Assembly (NCBI GenBank): GCA_015059785.1
Contig: SUZS01000019.1
Coordinates: forward strand, 1 to 44,285
DNA length: 44,285 nucleotides
Direction of reading: 5' to 3'
DNA from: Rikenellaceae bacterium
Lineage (GTDB): Bacteria; Bacteroidota; Bacteroidia; Bacteroidales; Rikenellaceae
A program made the position numbers and the translations under genes. This document shows, piece by piece, positions 8,710 through 17,494 of this stretch. Below the pieces are notes generated by a model that ran no database searches, had not been told where the DNA came from, and saw only the letters and a program-made list of their open reading frames with translations. Position 1 is the first letter of the stretch. Each line of letters opens with the position of its first letter.

Positions 8710-9945
8710 ATGCACAGGATAGCTTACATATTCCCGCTGCTGACGGCTGTTCTGCTACTGGCCTTGTTCCGCAACTACGACCAGTGGTGGATATACCCGA
8801 TTATGGTCGTTGTTGTAGAGTTTATCCTATGGCTGATAATGCGCCGTGCAAGCAAAACAAGAGAGTACCTGAGCGGCTTTGCCCTCAATATTCAGCACCA
8901 CGAGCCGTGGGTAGAGCGTGTAGAGCGCACCGAGACCTATACAGATAGCCGAGGTAACACCCGCACAAGGGTTGTTGTTGACTATCGCCACCATCCAGAT
9001 GTGTGGCTAATGCAGCTCAATACGGGTTATACGATATACCTCCATCCTAACGCATACAACTACTATCGTGAGCTGTGGGCAACAGAGCAGATATGGATAA
9101 ATCCGCCTCACCATAACCTCGTTTCAGGCGGCGGCGGTCAGCTGTACCATTGGGATAAAATCTATGAGAATGCCGCTACGCACACCTATAAAGGGTTGTA
9201 TATCAATTATGTAGCTAACTCCTCTTCTATCTTCCGACTGGATAATGTCTCAAAGCGTGAGGCTGAGAGTCTGGGTCTTATAGACTATCCGAAGTTTGAC
9301 CGTGAACATCTTGAACATAATGTTGTTCTCTGCTCGCCTAAGTTGCCTAAGTGGGTGAAGATAGCCGACACGACACAGCGTGCTTTCCATCTGATAAATG
9401 CCTTTAATGGTGCGCGTAGCCAGATACACATCTTTATCCTCATTTTTGATGCCGCTCAAGGCATAACTACGGCTCTCAAGCAGCAGGCATACTGGAAGGG
9501 TGGCAACAAGAATGAATTTGTTCTCTGCTTAGGTGTTGATTTTAGCCAGATTGACACAGAGAGGAGTTGGGAGCAAAACCCTCTGCCACAGGTAAAGTGG
9601 AGTAAGGCCTTCTCGTGGTGTGATGCTCCGCGACTTGAGTCGGCTACAGAGAGCTGGTTTATTGAGCATAAGGAGTTTAGACTTGTTGATTATGCCGCGT
9701 GGCTACGCAAAAATATCGGATTGTGGAGGCGTAAGGAGTTTGTCGATTTCAAGTATCTGGGTGTGACACTCTCGGCTGGTCGGCGGGCTGTTGTGGCTGT
9801 GACAACTACGCTCTTTTGTATCGTTATGATTGTTATTATTTGTGCTGTTGCTGTAGATAATCGTAGAAATGATTATCATCAAGATGACAGAGACTACTCA
9901 GGATATGGTTATACTCTGCTTGATAGGTTTATACTTAAGCATTAA
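8710..9945 (+). CDS. unassigned membrane protein paired with LemA-like gene
   Basis: Not recognised. The 411-residue product has two N-terminal hydrophobic segments (about 5-22 and 28-45), a large soluble region of about 310 residues rich in Trp, His and Tyr, and a C-terminal hydrophobic segment (about 362-384) with a charged tail. The soluble part includes a Gly-rich turn (SGGGGQLYHW) and a basic/aromatic strand region (RGNTRTRVVVDYRHH). The arrangement suggests a soluble domain between membrane anchors. Proximity to the LemA-like gene suggests a two-protein membrane complex; this is inference. A perfect 20-bp hairpin begins within the last codons. Confidence 0.8.
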   Translation: MHRIAYIFPLLTAVLLLALFRNYDQWWIYPIMVVVVEFILWLIMRRASKTREYLSGFALNIQHHEPWVERVERTETYTDSRGNTRTRVVVDYRHHPDVWLMQLNTGYTIYLHPNAYNYYRELWATEQIWINPPHHNLVSGGGGQLYHWDKIYENAATHTYKGLYINYVANSSSIFRLDNVSKREAESLGLIDYPKFDREHLEHNVVLCSPKLPKWVKIADTTQRAFHLINAFNGARSQIHIFILIFDAAQGITTALKQQAYWKGGNKNEFVLCLGVDFSQIDTERSWEQNPLPQVKWSKAFSWCDAPRLESATESWFIEHKEFRLVDYAAWLRKNIGLWRRKEFVDFKYLGVTLSAGRRAVVAVTTTLFCIVMIVIICAVAVDNRRNDYHQDDRDYSGYGYTLLDRFILKH

Positions 9946-9986
9946 CAAATTAGGGTCACTATGAAGAGTGACCCTAATTTGTTAAT
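9941..9986. terminator. bidirectional terminator between convergent genes
   Basis: A perfect 20-bp inverted repeat (9941-9960 with 9967-9986) surrounds the loop ATGAAG. It begins ATTAACAAATTAGGG and overlaps the last codon of the upstream gene. It lies between the plus-strand membrane gene and the end of glnA, so it can serve both. Confidence 0.82.
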
Positions 9987-10000
9987 GCCTCTTTGGTATC

Positions 10001-11506
10001 CTATCCGCAGTGGAAATATTGGCGGACAAGGCTGAGCATCTTCTCAGTATCGTTGTCAATCTCTTGACGCAGATTTTGGTCGTTATAGCTCTGCAACTTC
10101 TTGATAATTCCGTTAATCATTGCGGGGCTAAATACACCGTGTGCCTCAAAAATGGCGCGCTGAGAGTCAAGGCACTCTGCCGATGCGGCGCAGCTATCTG
10201 GAAGGGTCTTAAGGGCCTTGAGCCTCTCGGCATTCTCCGCCTGATGAATGTTGACATTGACATATGTCTTCTCTGCCACCTCAAGGGCATTATCCATCTC
10301 GAAACCATAACGACACGCCACAGCAAGGCCTGCGATAAGCTGATAGATATCTGCACTACCATCTGGCGAGCGCATCTCTACGGTCTGCTTCTGCGTTGTG
10401 TCGTAGTGTCTCACAAGCTCCAGAGGATTTGCTCTGCTGCACATATCGCGCTTGGCTGTCCAACCGAGTGGTACACGCACAAGAACTGAGCGGTTTCTAT
10501 CGCCCCAGCAGATATTTGTCGGCGCCTCCTGATGAGGTACAAGGCGGAAGTATGATGTCGGATTTGTATTTCCAAAGGCTGTGATAGATGGCGCAAGGGT
10601 CATCATTCCAGCAATAGCCTTGCGAGCAGTTGCTGACAGAACGCCGTCCTCAACCATCTGATTTACACCATCTTTCATTATTCGCATATGGATGTGCAGA
10701 CCAGAGCCCGCCTTGCCAGCGGTAATCTTTGGAGCGAAGGTAATGTCGTAGCCATACTCATATGCAAGGTTGCGGATAATCCACTTAGCCACCATAAGCT
10801 GGTCGGCAGCCTCAAGGGCAGGGACAGGCAGGAACTCAATCTCGTTCTGCTCGTAAATCATTCCGTCGATAGTAAAGTTACCCACCTCGGAGTGACCATA
10901 CTTAATCTGTCCGCCCGCCTGAGCGATGTAAGACATACACTGGGTGCGGAAGTGGTTGAACTTCGCGTATGGAGCCGACTCGTGGTAGCCCTTCTGGTCG
11001 GTAGCAGGAAAGAGTCCCTCGTCTGGCGCGATAACATAGTACTCCAACTCGCCCATAGCCTCAAAATCCATTCCTGTAACCTCGTTAAAGGCCTTGCAAG
11101 CCTTGCGAAGAGTATTCTCCGGCGAGCTCTCAAGCAGCTGACCATCCTTGTTAAAGTATGAGCAGAGCATTGTAAGGGTCGGTATCTGAGCAAATGGGTC
11201 TACAAAGGCTGTAGAGAAGCGTGGCAGGACATAGAGGTCACTGCTACCAGCCTCAATAAATGGGAAGAGGCTACTACCGTCAACACGCTCGCCGCAGCTA
11301 AGAATTGTATTAAGGTACTCGGCATTGTTAATAACAAAGTTGAGCGTCTTGAGTCGTCCGTCGCCCGCAGGGTACATAAAGTTGACCATACGGATGTCGT
11401 TCTGGCTGATAAACTTTACAATGTCCGCCTTTGTAAATTGACTACAAGGCTTACCTAAGAAGGCGACTACCTTATTAGGATTAAGTTGTAACTGCTTGTC
11501 ATTCAT
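10001..11506 (-). CDS. glnA: glutamine synthetase, class I-like
   Basis: Makes glutamine from glutamate, ammonia and ATP in the cytoplasm. The 501-residue length fits class I rather than the roughly 700-residue GSIII also found in Bacteroides. Motifs include the beta-grasp N terminus (about 25-110), GELEYYVI, NEIEFLP, GSGLHIHMR, NRSVLVRVP and EMRSPDGSAD, corresponding to metal-, glutamate- and ATP-binding positions of the family. The typical adenylylation motif was not identified. The gene starts 14 bases after the mntP-like stop on the same strand and may be co-transcribed with it. Confidence 0.93.
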   Translation of the reverse strand: MNDKQLQLNPNKVVAFLGKPCSQFTKADIVKFISQNDIRMVNFMYPAGDGRLKTLNFVINNAEYLNTILSCGERVDGSSLFPFIEAGSSDLYVLPRFSTAFVDPFAQIPTLTMLCSYFNKDGQLLESSPENTLRKACKAFNEVTGMDFEAMGELEYYVIAPDEGLFPATDQKGYHESAPYAKFNHFRTQCMSYIAQAGGQIKYGHSEVGNFTIDGMIYEQNEIEFLPVPALEAADQLMVAKWIIRNLAYEYGYDITFAPKITAGKAGSGLHIHMRIMKDGVNQMVEDGVLSATARKAIAGMMTLAPSITAFGNTNPTSYFRLVPHQEAPTNICWGDRNRSVLVRVPLGWTAKRDMCSRANPLELVRHYDTTQKQTVEMRSPDGSADIYQLIAGLAVACRYGFEMDNALEVAEKTYVNVNIHQAENAERLKALKTLPDSCAASAECLDSQRAIFEAHGVFSPAMINGIIKKLQSYNDQNLRQEIDNDTEKMLSLVRQYFHCG

Positions 11507-11520
11507 AGTATTACTATTTT

Positions 11521-12075
11521 TTATAATGTATGCTCTACAAGAATTTTTATTCCAATTAAAATGAGCACCGCACCGCCCATAAACTCCGCCTTAGACTTAT
11601 ACTTGCAGCCGAAGGCATTTCCGATATACAGACCTATAGCCGAGAGAACTGCCGTGGTGATACCTATAGTGGCTGCGGGTGCAAAAATCTCCTCCTTCAG
11701 AAAGGCGAGTGAGATGCCTATAGCCAGCGCGTCAATGCTCGTTGCTACCGCCAGCGGAAGCATCGCCTTTGGGCTAAAATCGTCACTACTCCTCTCGCAA
11801 CCCTTTGTCAGCGACTCGTGAATCATATTAAAACCGATAATGCCCAACATCACGAAGGCTATCCAGTGGTCTACGCTCTCTACAAAATCAGCAAAACTGA
11901 TGCCTAAATAGTAGCCCAAAACGGGCATAAGTGCCTGAAAACCACCAAACCAACCGCCAACAATAAGGCTGTGTTTTGGGCGCACCTTTCTTACCGACAA
12001 TCCCTTGCCGATTGCTACCGCAAAGGCGTCCATAGATAGCCCCACGGCGATTAGAAGAAGGTCTGTAACACTCAT
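11521..12075 (-). CDS. mntP: MntP-type manganese efflux pump
   Basis: Inner-membrane exporter expected to remove excess Mn(II). The 184-residue protein has six hydrophobic helices and the two MntP half-repeats, with [20 protein letters not shown] near the start and [17 protein letters not shown] in the second half; the two aspartates in SMDAFAV and SIDALAI are the expected metal-site residues. The start at 12075 (MSVTDLLL) aligns with the family; an in-frame ATG at 12138 would add 21 poorly matching residues and run through the -7 element. No yybP-ykoY-like riboswitch was evident. It lies upstream of glnA. Confidence 0.9.
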   Translation of the reverse strand: MSVTDLLLIAVGLSMDAFAVAIGKGLSVRKVRPKHSLIVGGWFGGFQALMPVLGYYLGISFADFVESVDHWIAFVMLGIIGFNMIHESLTKGCERSSDDFSPKAMLPLAVATSIDALAIGISLAFLKEEIFAPAATIGITTAVLSAIGLYIGNAFGCKYKSKAEFMGGAVLILIGIKILVEHTL

Positions 12076-12083
12076 AACAGTTG

Positions 12084-12091
12084 CAAATATA
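12084..12091 (-). promoter_or_regulatory. -7 element of mntP
   Basis: On the minus strand this reads TATATTTG, matching TAnnTTTG. It ends only nine bases before the chosen ATG at 12075, so the mRNA would have almost no leader. No TTTG is found at the usual upstream spacing. Confidence 0.55.
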
Positions 12092-12145
12092 ACGAAAAAG
12101 ATGAAAAGTTTTACCTTCTGCCTTTCAACTTTCAGCATAATTTTA

Positions 12146-12153
12146 TACCTTTG
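12146..12153 (+). promoter_or_regulatory. -7 element of fumarase gene
   Basis: TACCTTTG fits TAnnTTTG; a near-match TTTC (12123-12126) lies 19 bp upstream. The leader to the ATG at 12194 would be about 35 bases. Divergent from the mntP promoter about 60 bp away. Confidence 0.7.
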
Positions 12154-12193
12154 TGTGTTTTATGATGCGCAAACACTATTAAAAAACAATATT

Positions 12194-13807
12194 ATGGCTG
12201 AATTTATTTATCAGGAGCCGCTCCCAATCGAGCGCGACAACACCGAGTATCGTCTGCTTACAAAGGACTATGTGAAGGTTGTAGAGTGTGACGGTCGTCA
12301 GATTCTTAAGGTTGACCCTAAGGGTCTTGAGTTACTTGCTAAGGAGGCGTATACAGATGTATCTTTCTACCTCCGCGCTTCACATCTGCAGAAGCTTCGT
12401 AACATCCTTGAGGATAGCGAGGCTACAGATAACGACAAGTTTGTAGCCTACACAATGCTTATGAACTCTGTTGTTGCTGCCGAGGGCGAGCTTCCAACTT
12501 GTCAGGATACAGGTACTGCTATCTGCGTAGCTCACAAGGGCGAGGATGTATACACTGGCGTTGAGGATGCTGAGTATATCTCTCGCGGTGCTTACCAGAC
12601 ATACGCAGAGCGTAACCTTCGCTACTCACAGGTTGTGCCTATCACAATGACTGACGAGCACAACTCTGGCACCAACCTCCCTGCACAGATTGACATCTAT
12701 GGTGGCCATCCAGGTATGGAGTATGAGTTCCTCTTTATCACTAAGGGTGGTGGCTCAGCAAATAAGACCTTCCTCTATCAGCAGACTAAGGCTCTGCTCA
12801 ATGAGGAGTCACTCGTTAAGTTCTTCAAGGAGCATATTAAGGACCTTGGCACATCTGCTTGCCCTCCTTATCACCTTGCAGTTTGTATCGGTGGAACATC
12901 TGCTGAGATGTGTCTTGCAACTGTTAAGAAGGCCTCTGCAGGCTATCTTGATGAGCTTCCAACATCTGGTAACGAGGGCGGCCGTTGCTTCCGTGACCTT
13001 GAGTGGGAGGAGAAGATTCTCAAAATTTGTCAGGAGATGGGTATCGGCGCACAGTTTGGAGGTAAGTACCTTGTACACGATGTTCGCGTAATTCGTGCAC
13101 CTCGCCACGCAGCCTCTTGCCCAGTAGCTATCGGCGTTAGCTGCTCTGCAGACCGTAATATCAAGGCAAAGATTACCCCAGAGGGTATCTTCATTGAGCA
13201 GCTTGAGAAGAATCCAGCTCGCTTCCTTCCAGAGCAGGCTCCAGCAATGTCTCCAGCAGTAGATATCGACCTTGACGAGGGTATGGATAAGGTTCGCCAA
13301 ATCCTTACTCAGTACCCTATCAAGACTCGCCTTAACCTTAAGGGTACACTTATCGTTGCTCGCGATATTGCTCACGCTCGCATTAAGCAGATGCTTGACG
13401 AGGGTAAGCCTATGCCAGAGTACTTCAAGAACCACCCAGTATACTACGCAGGTCCTGCAAAGACCCCTGCTGGTATGGCGTCAGGCTCATTCGGCCCTAC
13501 AACAGCTGGTCGTATGGACCCATATGTAGACCTGTTCCAGAGCGTTGGTGGCTCTATGGTTATGGTTGCAAAGGGTAACCGTTCAAAGGCTGTTACTGAC
13601 GCTTGTAAGGCTCACGGCGGCTTCTACCTCGGCTCTATCGGCGGCCCTGCTGCTATCCTTGCAAAGAACTCTATCAAGAGCGTTGAGGTTGTTGACTTCC
13701 CAGAGCTCGGCATGGAGGCTGTCCGCAAGATTTATGTAGAGAACTTCCCTGCATTCATCATCGTAGATGATAAGGGTAATGACTTCTTTGCAGACTTCGC
13801 ACATTAG
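12194..13807 (+). CDS. fumarate hydratase, class I (iron-sulfur)
   Basis: Interconverts fumarate and malate using a [4Fe-4S] cluster in the cytoplasm. At 537 residues it is the fused alpha-beta type (FumA/FumB-like). Cluster cysteine candidates occur in [21 protein letters not shown] and [10 protein letters not shown], and the C-terminal domain has [13 protein letters not shown] and [13 protein letters not shown]. The frame is open back to 12005, but that stretch runs antisense to mntP and the promoter is at 12146, so the start at 12194 (MAEFIYQEP) is preferred. Strongly biased codons suggest high expression. The gene is followed by nested palindrome copy 2. Confidence 0.95.
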   Translation: MAEFIYQEPLPIERDNTEYRLLTKDYVKVVECDGRQILKVDPKGLELLAKEAYTDVSFYLRASHLQKLRNILEDSEATDNDKFVAYTMLMNSVVAAEGELPTCQDTGTAICVAHKGEDVYTGVEDAEYISRGAYQTYAERNLRYSQVVPITMTDEHNSGTNLPAQIDIYGGHPGMEYEFLFITKGGGSANKTFLYQQTKALLNEESLVKFFKEHIKDLGTSACPPYHLAVCIGGTSAEMCLATVKKASAGYLDELPTSGNEGGRCFRDLEWEEKILKICQEMGIGAQFGGKYLVHDVRVIRAPRHAASCPVAIGVSCSADRNIKAKITPEGIFIEQLEKNPARFLPEQAPAMSPAVDIDLDEGMDKVRQILTQYPIKTRLNLKGTLIVARDIAHARIKQMLDEGKPMPEYFKNHPVYYAGPAKTPAGMASGSFGPTTAGRMDPYVDLFQSVGGSMVMVAKGNRSKAVTDACKAHGGFYLGSIGGPAAILAKNSIKSVEVVDFPELGMEAVRKIYVENFPAFIIVDDKGNDFFADFAH

Positions 13808-13811
13808 TTTG

Positions 13812-13922
13812 ATTTTAGGCGGTGATTTCCGCGTTATACAATTTTAATTCAGACAGGGAAATACAGACAAGTATGTCCCTGCCTGATTAAAATTGAAAGC
13901 CTTGAAATCCCACACCTAAAAT
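13812..13922. repeat. nested palindromic element, copy 2 (3' of fumarase)
   Basis: Outer arms are 13812-13829 (ATTTTAGGCGGTGATTTC) and 13904-13922 (GAAATCCCACACCTAAAAT), imperfectly complementary. The inner stem pairs 13839-13859 with 13876-13895. The tip is ATAC-AGACAA-GTAT (13861-13874). The layout matches the copies after pgk and yebC, while most bases differ. The mini-hairpin keeps pairing through an ATAC/GTAT change in place of GTAC/GTAC. It begins five bases after the stop. Confidence 0.72.
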
Positions 13923-13972
13923 AGAATTTACGGGGGTGGGGTGTTTTCGTACCCGCTTATAATTGCTTCACT

Positions 13973-13994
13973 ATCCGCCAATGGCGGATTTCTT
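13973..13994 (+). terminator. small hairpin upstream of batD
   Basis: ATCCGCC (13973-13979) pairs perfectly with GGCGGAT (13983-13989) across AAT and is followed by TTCTT. It could be a short terminator for read-through from fumarase or a leader structure; the T tract is weak. Confidence 0.4.
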
Positions 13995-14031
13995 CTATAG
14001 ATGCCAATGGCTTGTTGAGGGTCAATGGCAA

Positions 14032-14039
14032 TAAATTTG
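14032..14039 (+). promoter_or_regulatory. -7 element of batD-batE
   Basis: TAAATTTG matches TAnnTTTG. It lies 21 bases before the ATG at 14061 and overlaps the region that an earlier ATG (14025) would require as coding, which supports the later start. Confidence 0.6.
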
Positions 14040-14060
14040 CTTTTTATTCGTTTCCAATAT

Positions 14061-15899
14061 ATGGGAAAGAGATTATTTGTCGCCATTTTGGCGGTTTTGA
14101 TGTTTTGTGTGGCGTATGCCGAGGAGGTGGCATTCCAGACCAACGCTCCGATGATTGTAAATGCCTCGGAGGCGTTTAGGGTTGAGTTTGCGCTCAATGC
14201 AAAGCCCGATGATAGGTCGTTTGAGGCCCCTTCGTTTGAGGGTTTTGATGTCCTTGCGGGTCCTTCTGTCTCGCACGGCTCCTCTGTGCAGATTATAAAC
14301 GGCTCAATGACAAAGAGTTACAACTACACCATAAGCTATGTTCTGCAAGCAAGCAGTGCAGGCGAGCATAAGATTGGCGTAGCGAAGATTGGTGTTGATG
14401 GCAAGAGCTACTCTACCCAAGTAACGCCTATTGAGGTGCGCAGTGGTGGGGATGATAGTGGTGCTGGAGACTCTCCGCAGAGTAGTCAGCAGCAGGAGCA
14501 GAGTCTTGAGCAGCGTGCCGCGGGTCAGATAGCAAAGGACGACCTTATGCTTCGCGTAAATGTCTCTCGCTCATCGGTGTACAAGGGCGAGGCGGTGCGT
14601 GCAACGCTAAAGCTCTACAGCAGAGTCAATGTTATCGGCTCTGAGGGGGCGAAACTCCCAAGTTTTGACGGCTTCTGGAGTCAGCAGCTGGAGGCGGAGC
14701 AGGGCCCTTTCCGCGAAACTCTAAACGGTAAGGTCTACGACGCCTACAACCTTGGCGAGTATATCCTCTACCCGCAGCAGAGTGGAAAGCTTACAATCGA
14801 GCCTGCCAAGATTACTATCATAGCGCAGATGTTTGTCCGCAATAATCGCCCACGCAACTCTTTCTTTGACAATACGCACGACATCTACAATCTGCGCCGC
14901 GAGGTTGTCTCGCCAGCCGTGACGATAGATGTCAAGCCTTTCCCTGCAGGCGCACCTCAATCGTTTACCGGTGCTGTAGGTAAGTATACGATGGAGGCGC
15001 ACATATCTCTTACAGAGATGGCGGCAAACTCAGCGGCAAATATAGACCTGAAGATATCTGGAACGGGAAATATCGGCTTTGTGCAGGAGCCTAAGATTAC
15101 TCTTCCTGCAACATTTGAGCTGTACGATGTAAAGTCAACAGAGCAGATTCGCACAACAGCTGCTGGTAGCAGTGGCTTCCGTCGCTTTGAGTATCCATTT
15201 ATTGCAAGGGCTGAGGGTGATTATACCATTGCCCCAATAGAGTTTACATACTTCAGCCCTGAGAGTAGGCAGTATGTGACTCTCACTTCAGAGAGCTTTG
15301 CGGTCACTATCACGCCTGACAAGAGTAGCCCAGCCTCATCGCCAACAGTGACAACTATTGTGGGCAAGCAGGATGTAAGGTTGCTTGGTAGTGATATCCG
15401 CTTTATAAAGCTCACCCGTCCAAATCTCCACGCTGTAGTAGCTCCATTAGTATTCTCACCGCTCTACTTTGTCATTGTGGTGGCAATGTTGCTACTCTCT
15501 GTAGTACTGTACTTTGTCATTGGCAAGCGCATTCGTGATAGTCACAATACCGCTCTTGTCAAGGGTCGTAGGGCAAATAAGGTTGCTGTGCAGCGTTTCC
15601 GCGCAGCCGAGAGGTATATGCGAGAGCAGAATCGTCACGCCTTCTACGAGGAGATGCTTCGCGCGCTTTGGGGATATATCTCCGACAGATTTAACATCCC
15701 TGTCGCGGATCTTACAAAGGAGACTATTCGCGAGGAGCTTACTCGCCGAGGGGCAGTAGACCAGGCAAAGGATATTATCTCGATAATCTCGCTGTGTGAG
15801 GAGGCCCAGTATTCGCCTGTGGAGTCGGCAACGATGAACGAGATATATGGCAGGGGCATAGATATTGTCTCAAAGATTGAATCAGTAGTAAAAAAGTAG
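14061..15899 (+). CDS. BatD-like protein (oxygen tolerance family)
   Basis: Periplasm-facing membrane protein of 612 residues from the start at 14061. It has a signal peptide (MGKRLFVAILAVLMFCVAYA), several beta-sandwich-like repeats (about 20-430), a transmembrane helix near the C-terminal third (VVAPLVFSPLYFVIVVAMLL region) and a cytoplasmic helical tail ending SKIESVVKK. Ig-like repeats followed by one membrane helix are characteristic of BatD, of the Bacteroidetes aerotolerance group. An ATG at 14025 is in frame, but the promoter element overlaps it. The batE-like gene follows after four bases. BatA/BatB and MoxR partners are not in the window. Confidence 0.85.
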   Translation: MGKRLFVAILAVLMFCVAYAEEVAFQTNAPMIVNASEAFRVEFALNAKPDDRSFEAPSFEGFDVLAGPSVSHGSSVQIINGSMTKSYNYTISYVLQASSAGEHKIGVAKIGVDGKSYSTQVTPIEVRSGGDDSGAGDSPQSSQQQEQSLEQRAAGQIAKDDLMLRVNVSRSSVYKGEAVRATLKLYSRVNVIGSEGAKLPSFDGFWSQQLEAEQGPFRETLNGKVYDAYNLGEYILYPQQSGKLTIEPAKITIIAQMFVRNNRPRNSFFDNTHDIYNLRREVVSPAVTIDVKPFPAGAPQSFTGAVGKYTMEAHISLTEMAANSAANIDLKISGTGNIGFVQEPKITLPATFELYDVKSTEQIRTTAAGSSGFRRFEYPFIARAEGDYTIAPIEFTYFSPESRQYVTLTSESFAVTITPDKSSPASSPTVTTIVGKQDVRLLGSDIRFIKLTRPNLHAVVAPLVFSPLYFVIVVAMLLLSVVLYFVIGKRIRDSHNTALVKGRRANKVAVQRFRAAERYMREQNRHAFYEEMLRALWGYISDRFNIPVADLTKETIREELTRRGAVDQAKDIISIISLCEEAQYSPVESATMNEIYGRGIDIVSKIESVVKK

Positions 15900-15903
15900 T
15901 ACA

Positions 15904-16707
15904 ATGAGATATATTCTTTCAATCATAGCGGCTATAGCATTGACCTTTACTGCTGCCGCGCAGAGTGATACAACAGAGGTGGTTGTAGAGCAGCCTGTAG
16001 AGCAGTCGTTAGATAGCAACACCCTCTGGGAGAGGGCTAATCAGGCATATATTGATGGTGACTTTGCCGCCTCTGCGCAGCTATACTCTGCAATAGAGAA
16101 TAGGGGCCTTTACTCTGCTCGTCTATACTACAATATGGGCAATGCCTACTTTAAGGGTGGTAATCTTGGTAAGGCAATCCTCTACTACAACCGCGCACTG
16201 GTTGTAAGTCCTGCTATGGATGATGCTCGTTATAACCTCGAGATTGCCGAGTCGCTTACAAAGGATAAGATTGCGCAAGTACCGCAGTTCTTCCTTAAGC
16301 GTTGGATTGAGCAAGTTCAGCGTGCATTGAGCTGCACTGCGTGGAGTGTTATCTCACTGGTGTTTCTTGGTGCAACGCTTGTGCTGCTGCTCCTTTTCCT
16401 TCTTGGAACACGCCTCGCGGTTCGTAAGGGTGGATTTTATGGCACTATTGTCGCCTTTGCACTCTTTATTGTAACCACAGCCTTTGCCCTTGCCGAGCGT
16501 AGTGATATTATAAACCGCGAGGGGGCTATTGTTATGAGCTCTGCAATATCTGTCAAGAGCTCGCCAGATAGCGACGCCACAGACCTCTTTGTGCTTCACG
16601 AGGGTACAAAAGTCACAATCTCATCCGAGGTTGAGGGTTGGGCAGAGGTTACTATTGCAGATGGCAAGAAGGGCTGGACAGAGTTGTCTCATTTGGAAAG
16701 GATTTAG
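15904..16707 (+). CDS. BatE-like TPR and SH3 protein
   Basis: The 267-residue protein has a signal peptide (about 1-19), tetratricopeptide-like repeats (about 40-115, including RLYYNMGNAYFKGGNLGKAI and YYNRALVVSPAMDDARYNL), two hydrophobic segments (about 145-170 and 178-200), and a C-terminal bacterial SH3 domain (about 205-267, ending KKGWTELSHLERI). TPR plus SH3 following a BatD gene is the usual BatE arrangement. TPR repeats indicate a protein-binding role, probably with BatD; the biochemical function of the Bat system remains unsettled. Confidence 0.85.
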   Translation: MRYILSIIAAIALTFTAAAQSDTTEVVVEQPVEQSLDSNTLWERANQAYIDGDFAASAQLYSAIENRGLYSARLYYNMGNAYFKGGNLGKAILYYNRALVVSPAMDDARYNLEIAESLTKDKIAQVPQFFLKRWIEQVQRALSCTAWSVISLVFLGATLVLLLLFLLGTRLAVRKGGFYGTIVAFALFIVTTAFALAERSDIINREGAIVMSSAISVKSSPDSDATDLFVLHEGTKVTISSEVEGWAEVTIADGKKGWTELSHLERI

Positions 16708-16742
16708 ATGTTGATTAAAATTTATTTATCTCACTCTTTTAT

Positions 16743-16831
16743 GCTGTTTACGACTCTTTTCTCATATGATTTTCGTTACATAGGAACCCCTATGCGCCTC
16801 AAATCATATAAGAAAACGGTCACAAAACAGC
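16743..16831. repeat. long interrupted hairpin between batE-like and recR
   Basis: Three nested complementary blocks are visible: GCTGTTT (16743-16749) with AAACAGC (16825-16831), a 16-bp block (16757-16772 with 16801-16816, one mismatch), and CATAGG/CCTATG at the tip (16779-16784 with 16789-16794, loop AACC). No run of T follows. It lacks the GTAC-type tip of the other nested palindromes. The rest of the 166-base gap shows no clear promoter. Confidence 0.6.
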
Positions 16832-16873
16832 TATAAAATAATTTCGCAAACAAATCTTAAACAACATCTAATA

Positions 16874-17479
16874 ATGTCACTTCTATTAGAAAATATCGTC
16901 AGTGAGCTTAACCGCTTGCCAGGCGTGGGTCGTAGAACGGCTCTGCGCCTTGCTATGCACATACTGAAGATGGAGCGGGAGGATGTGGCGGCAATGACAG
17001 AGAGTATCTCTGAGTTTAGAAACAATATTTGCCACTGCGCCAAGTGCGGAAACCTCTCTGACAGTGAGATTTGCGAGATTTGCGCCGATACAAAGCGCGA
17101 CAGAACAACCCTCTGCGTGGTTGAGCAGGTGGCCGACCTACTATCTATCGAGAAGACCCGCCAGTATCGCGGTGTGTACAATGTCCTGGGTGGCGTTATC
17201 TCGCCAATGCAGGGCATAGGTCCGTCAGATTTGAGGATTGACCTGCTTCTTGACCGCATCGCTATGGGTGAGGTTAAGGAGGTTATTATCGCCATTTCGG
17301 CATCTGTGGAGGGCGAGACAACGCTCTTCTACCTTATGAACTGCCTCAAACGCTTTGAGCGTCTGAAGATAACAACTATCGCCCGCGGAATAGGCTTTGG
17401 CGATGAGCTTGAGTATGTGGACGAACATACTATCACTCAGGCACTTATAAACCGCCGCGAGGTAGATAAAAACCGATAA
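16874..17479 (+). CDS. recR: recombination protein RecR
   Basis: Acts with RecF/RecO at DNA gaps to load RecA. The 201-residue length is normal. The helix-hairpin-helix region is near the N terminus (LNRLPGVGRRTALRLA), followed by the four-cysteine zinc motif (CAKCGNLSDSEICEICAD) and the Toprim domain (about 80-175, TTLCVVEQVADLLSIE, GVISPMQGIGP). The start ATGTCACTTCTA matches the family's short N terminus. The gene is preceded by the hairpin at 16743-16831 and followed after 15 bases by a sulfatase gene, probably in the same transcript. Confidence 0.96.
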   Translation: MSLLLENIVSELNRLPGVGRRTALRLAMHILKMEREDVAAMTESISEFRNNICHCAKCGNLSDSEICEICADTKRDRTTLCVVEQVADLLSIEKTRQYRGVYNVLGGVISPMQGIGPSDLRIDLLLDRIAMGEVKEVIIAISASVEGETTLFYLMNCLKRFERLKITTIARGIGFGDELEYVDEHTITQALINRREVDKNR

Positions 17480-17494
17480 CCTAAACCCATAACA

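Noticed and set aside
9941..9986. Perfect 20-bp inverted repeat considered as another nested element
   Set aside because: It is a simple hairpin between convergent genes without outer arms or a GTAC-type tip, so an ordinary bidirectional terminator explains it.
10010..10489. 159-codon plus-strand frame within glnA
   Set aside because: Antisense shadow of glutamine synthetase, without promoter or domain.
12005..12193. In-frame 63-codon extension of fumarase
   Set aside because: It runs antisense through mntP and over the -7 element at 12146-12153; the family starts at 12194.
12809..13435. 208-codon minus-strand open frame inside fumarase
   Set aside because: Antisense to a strongly conserved enzyme with biased codons, with no recognisable domain; typical shadow frame.
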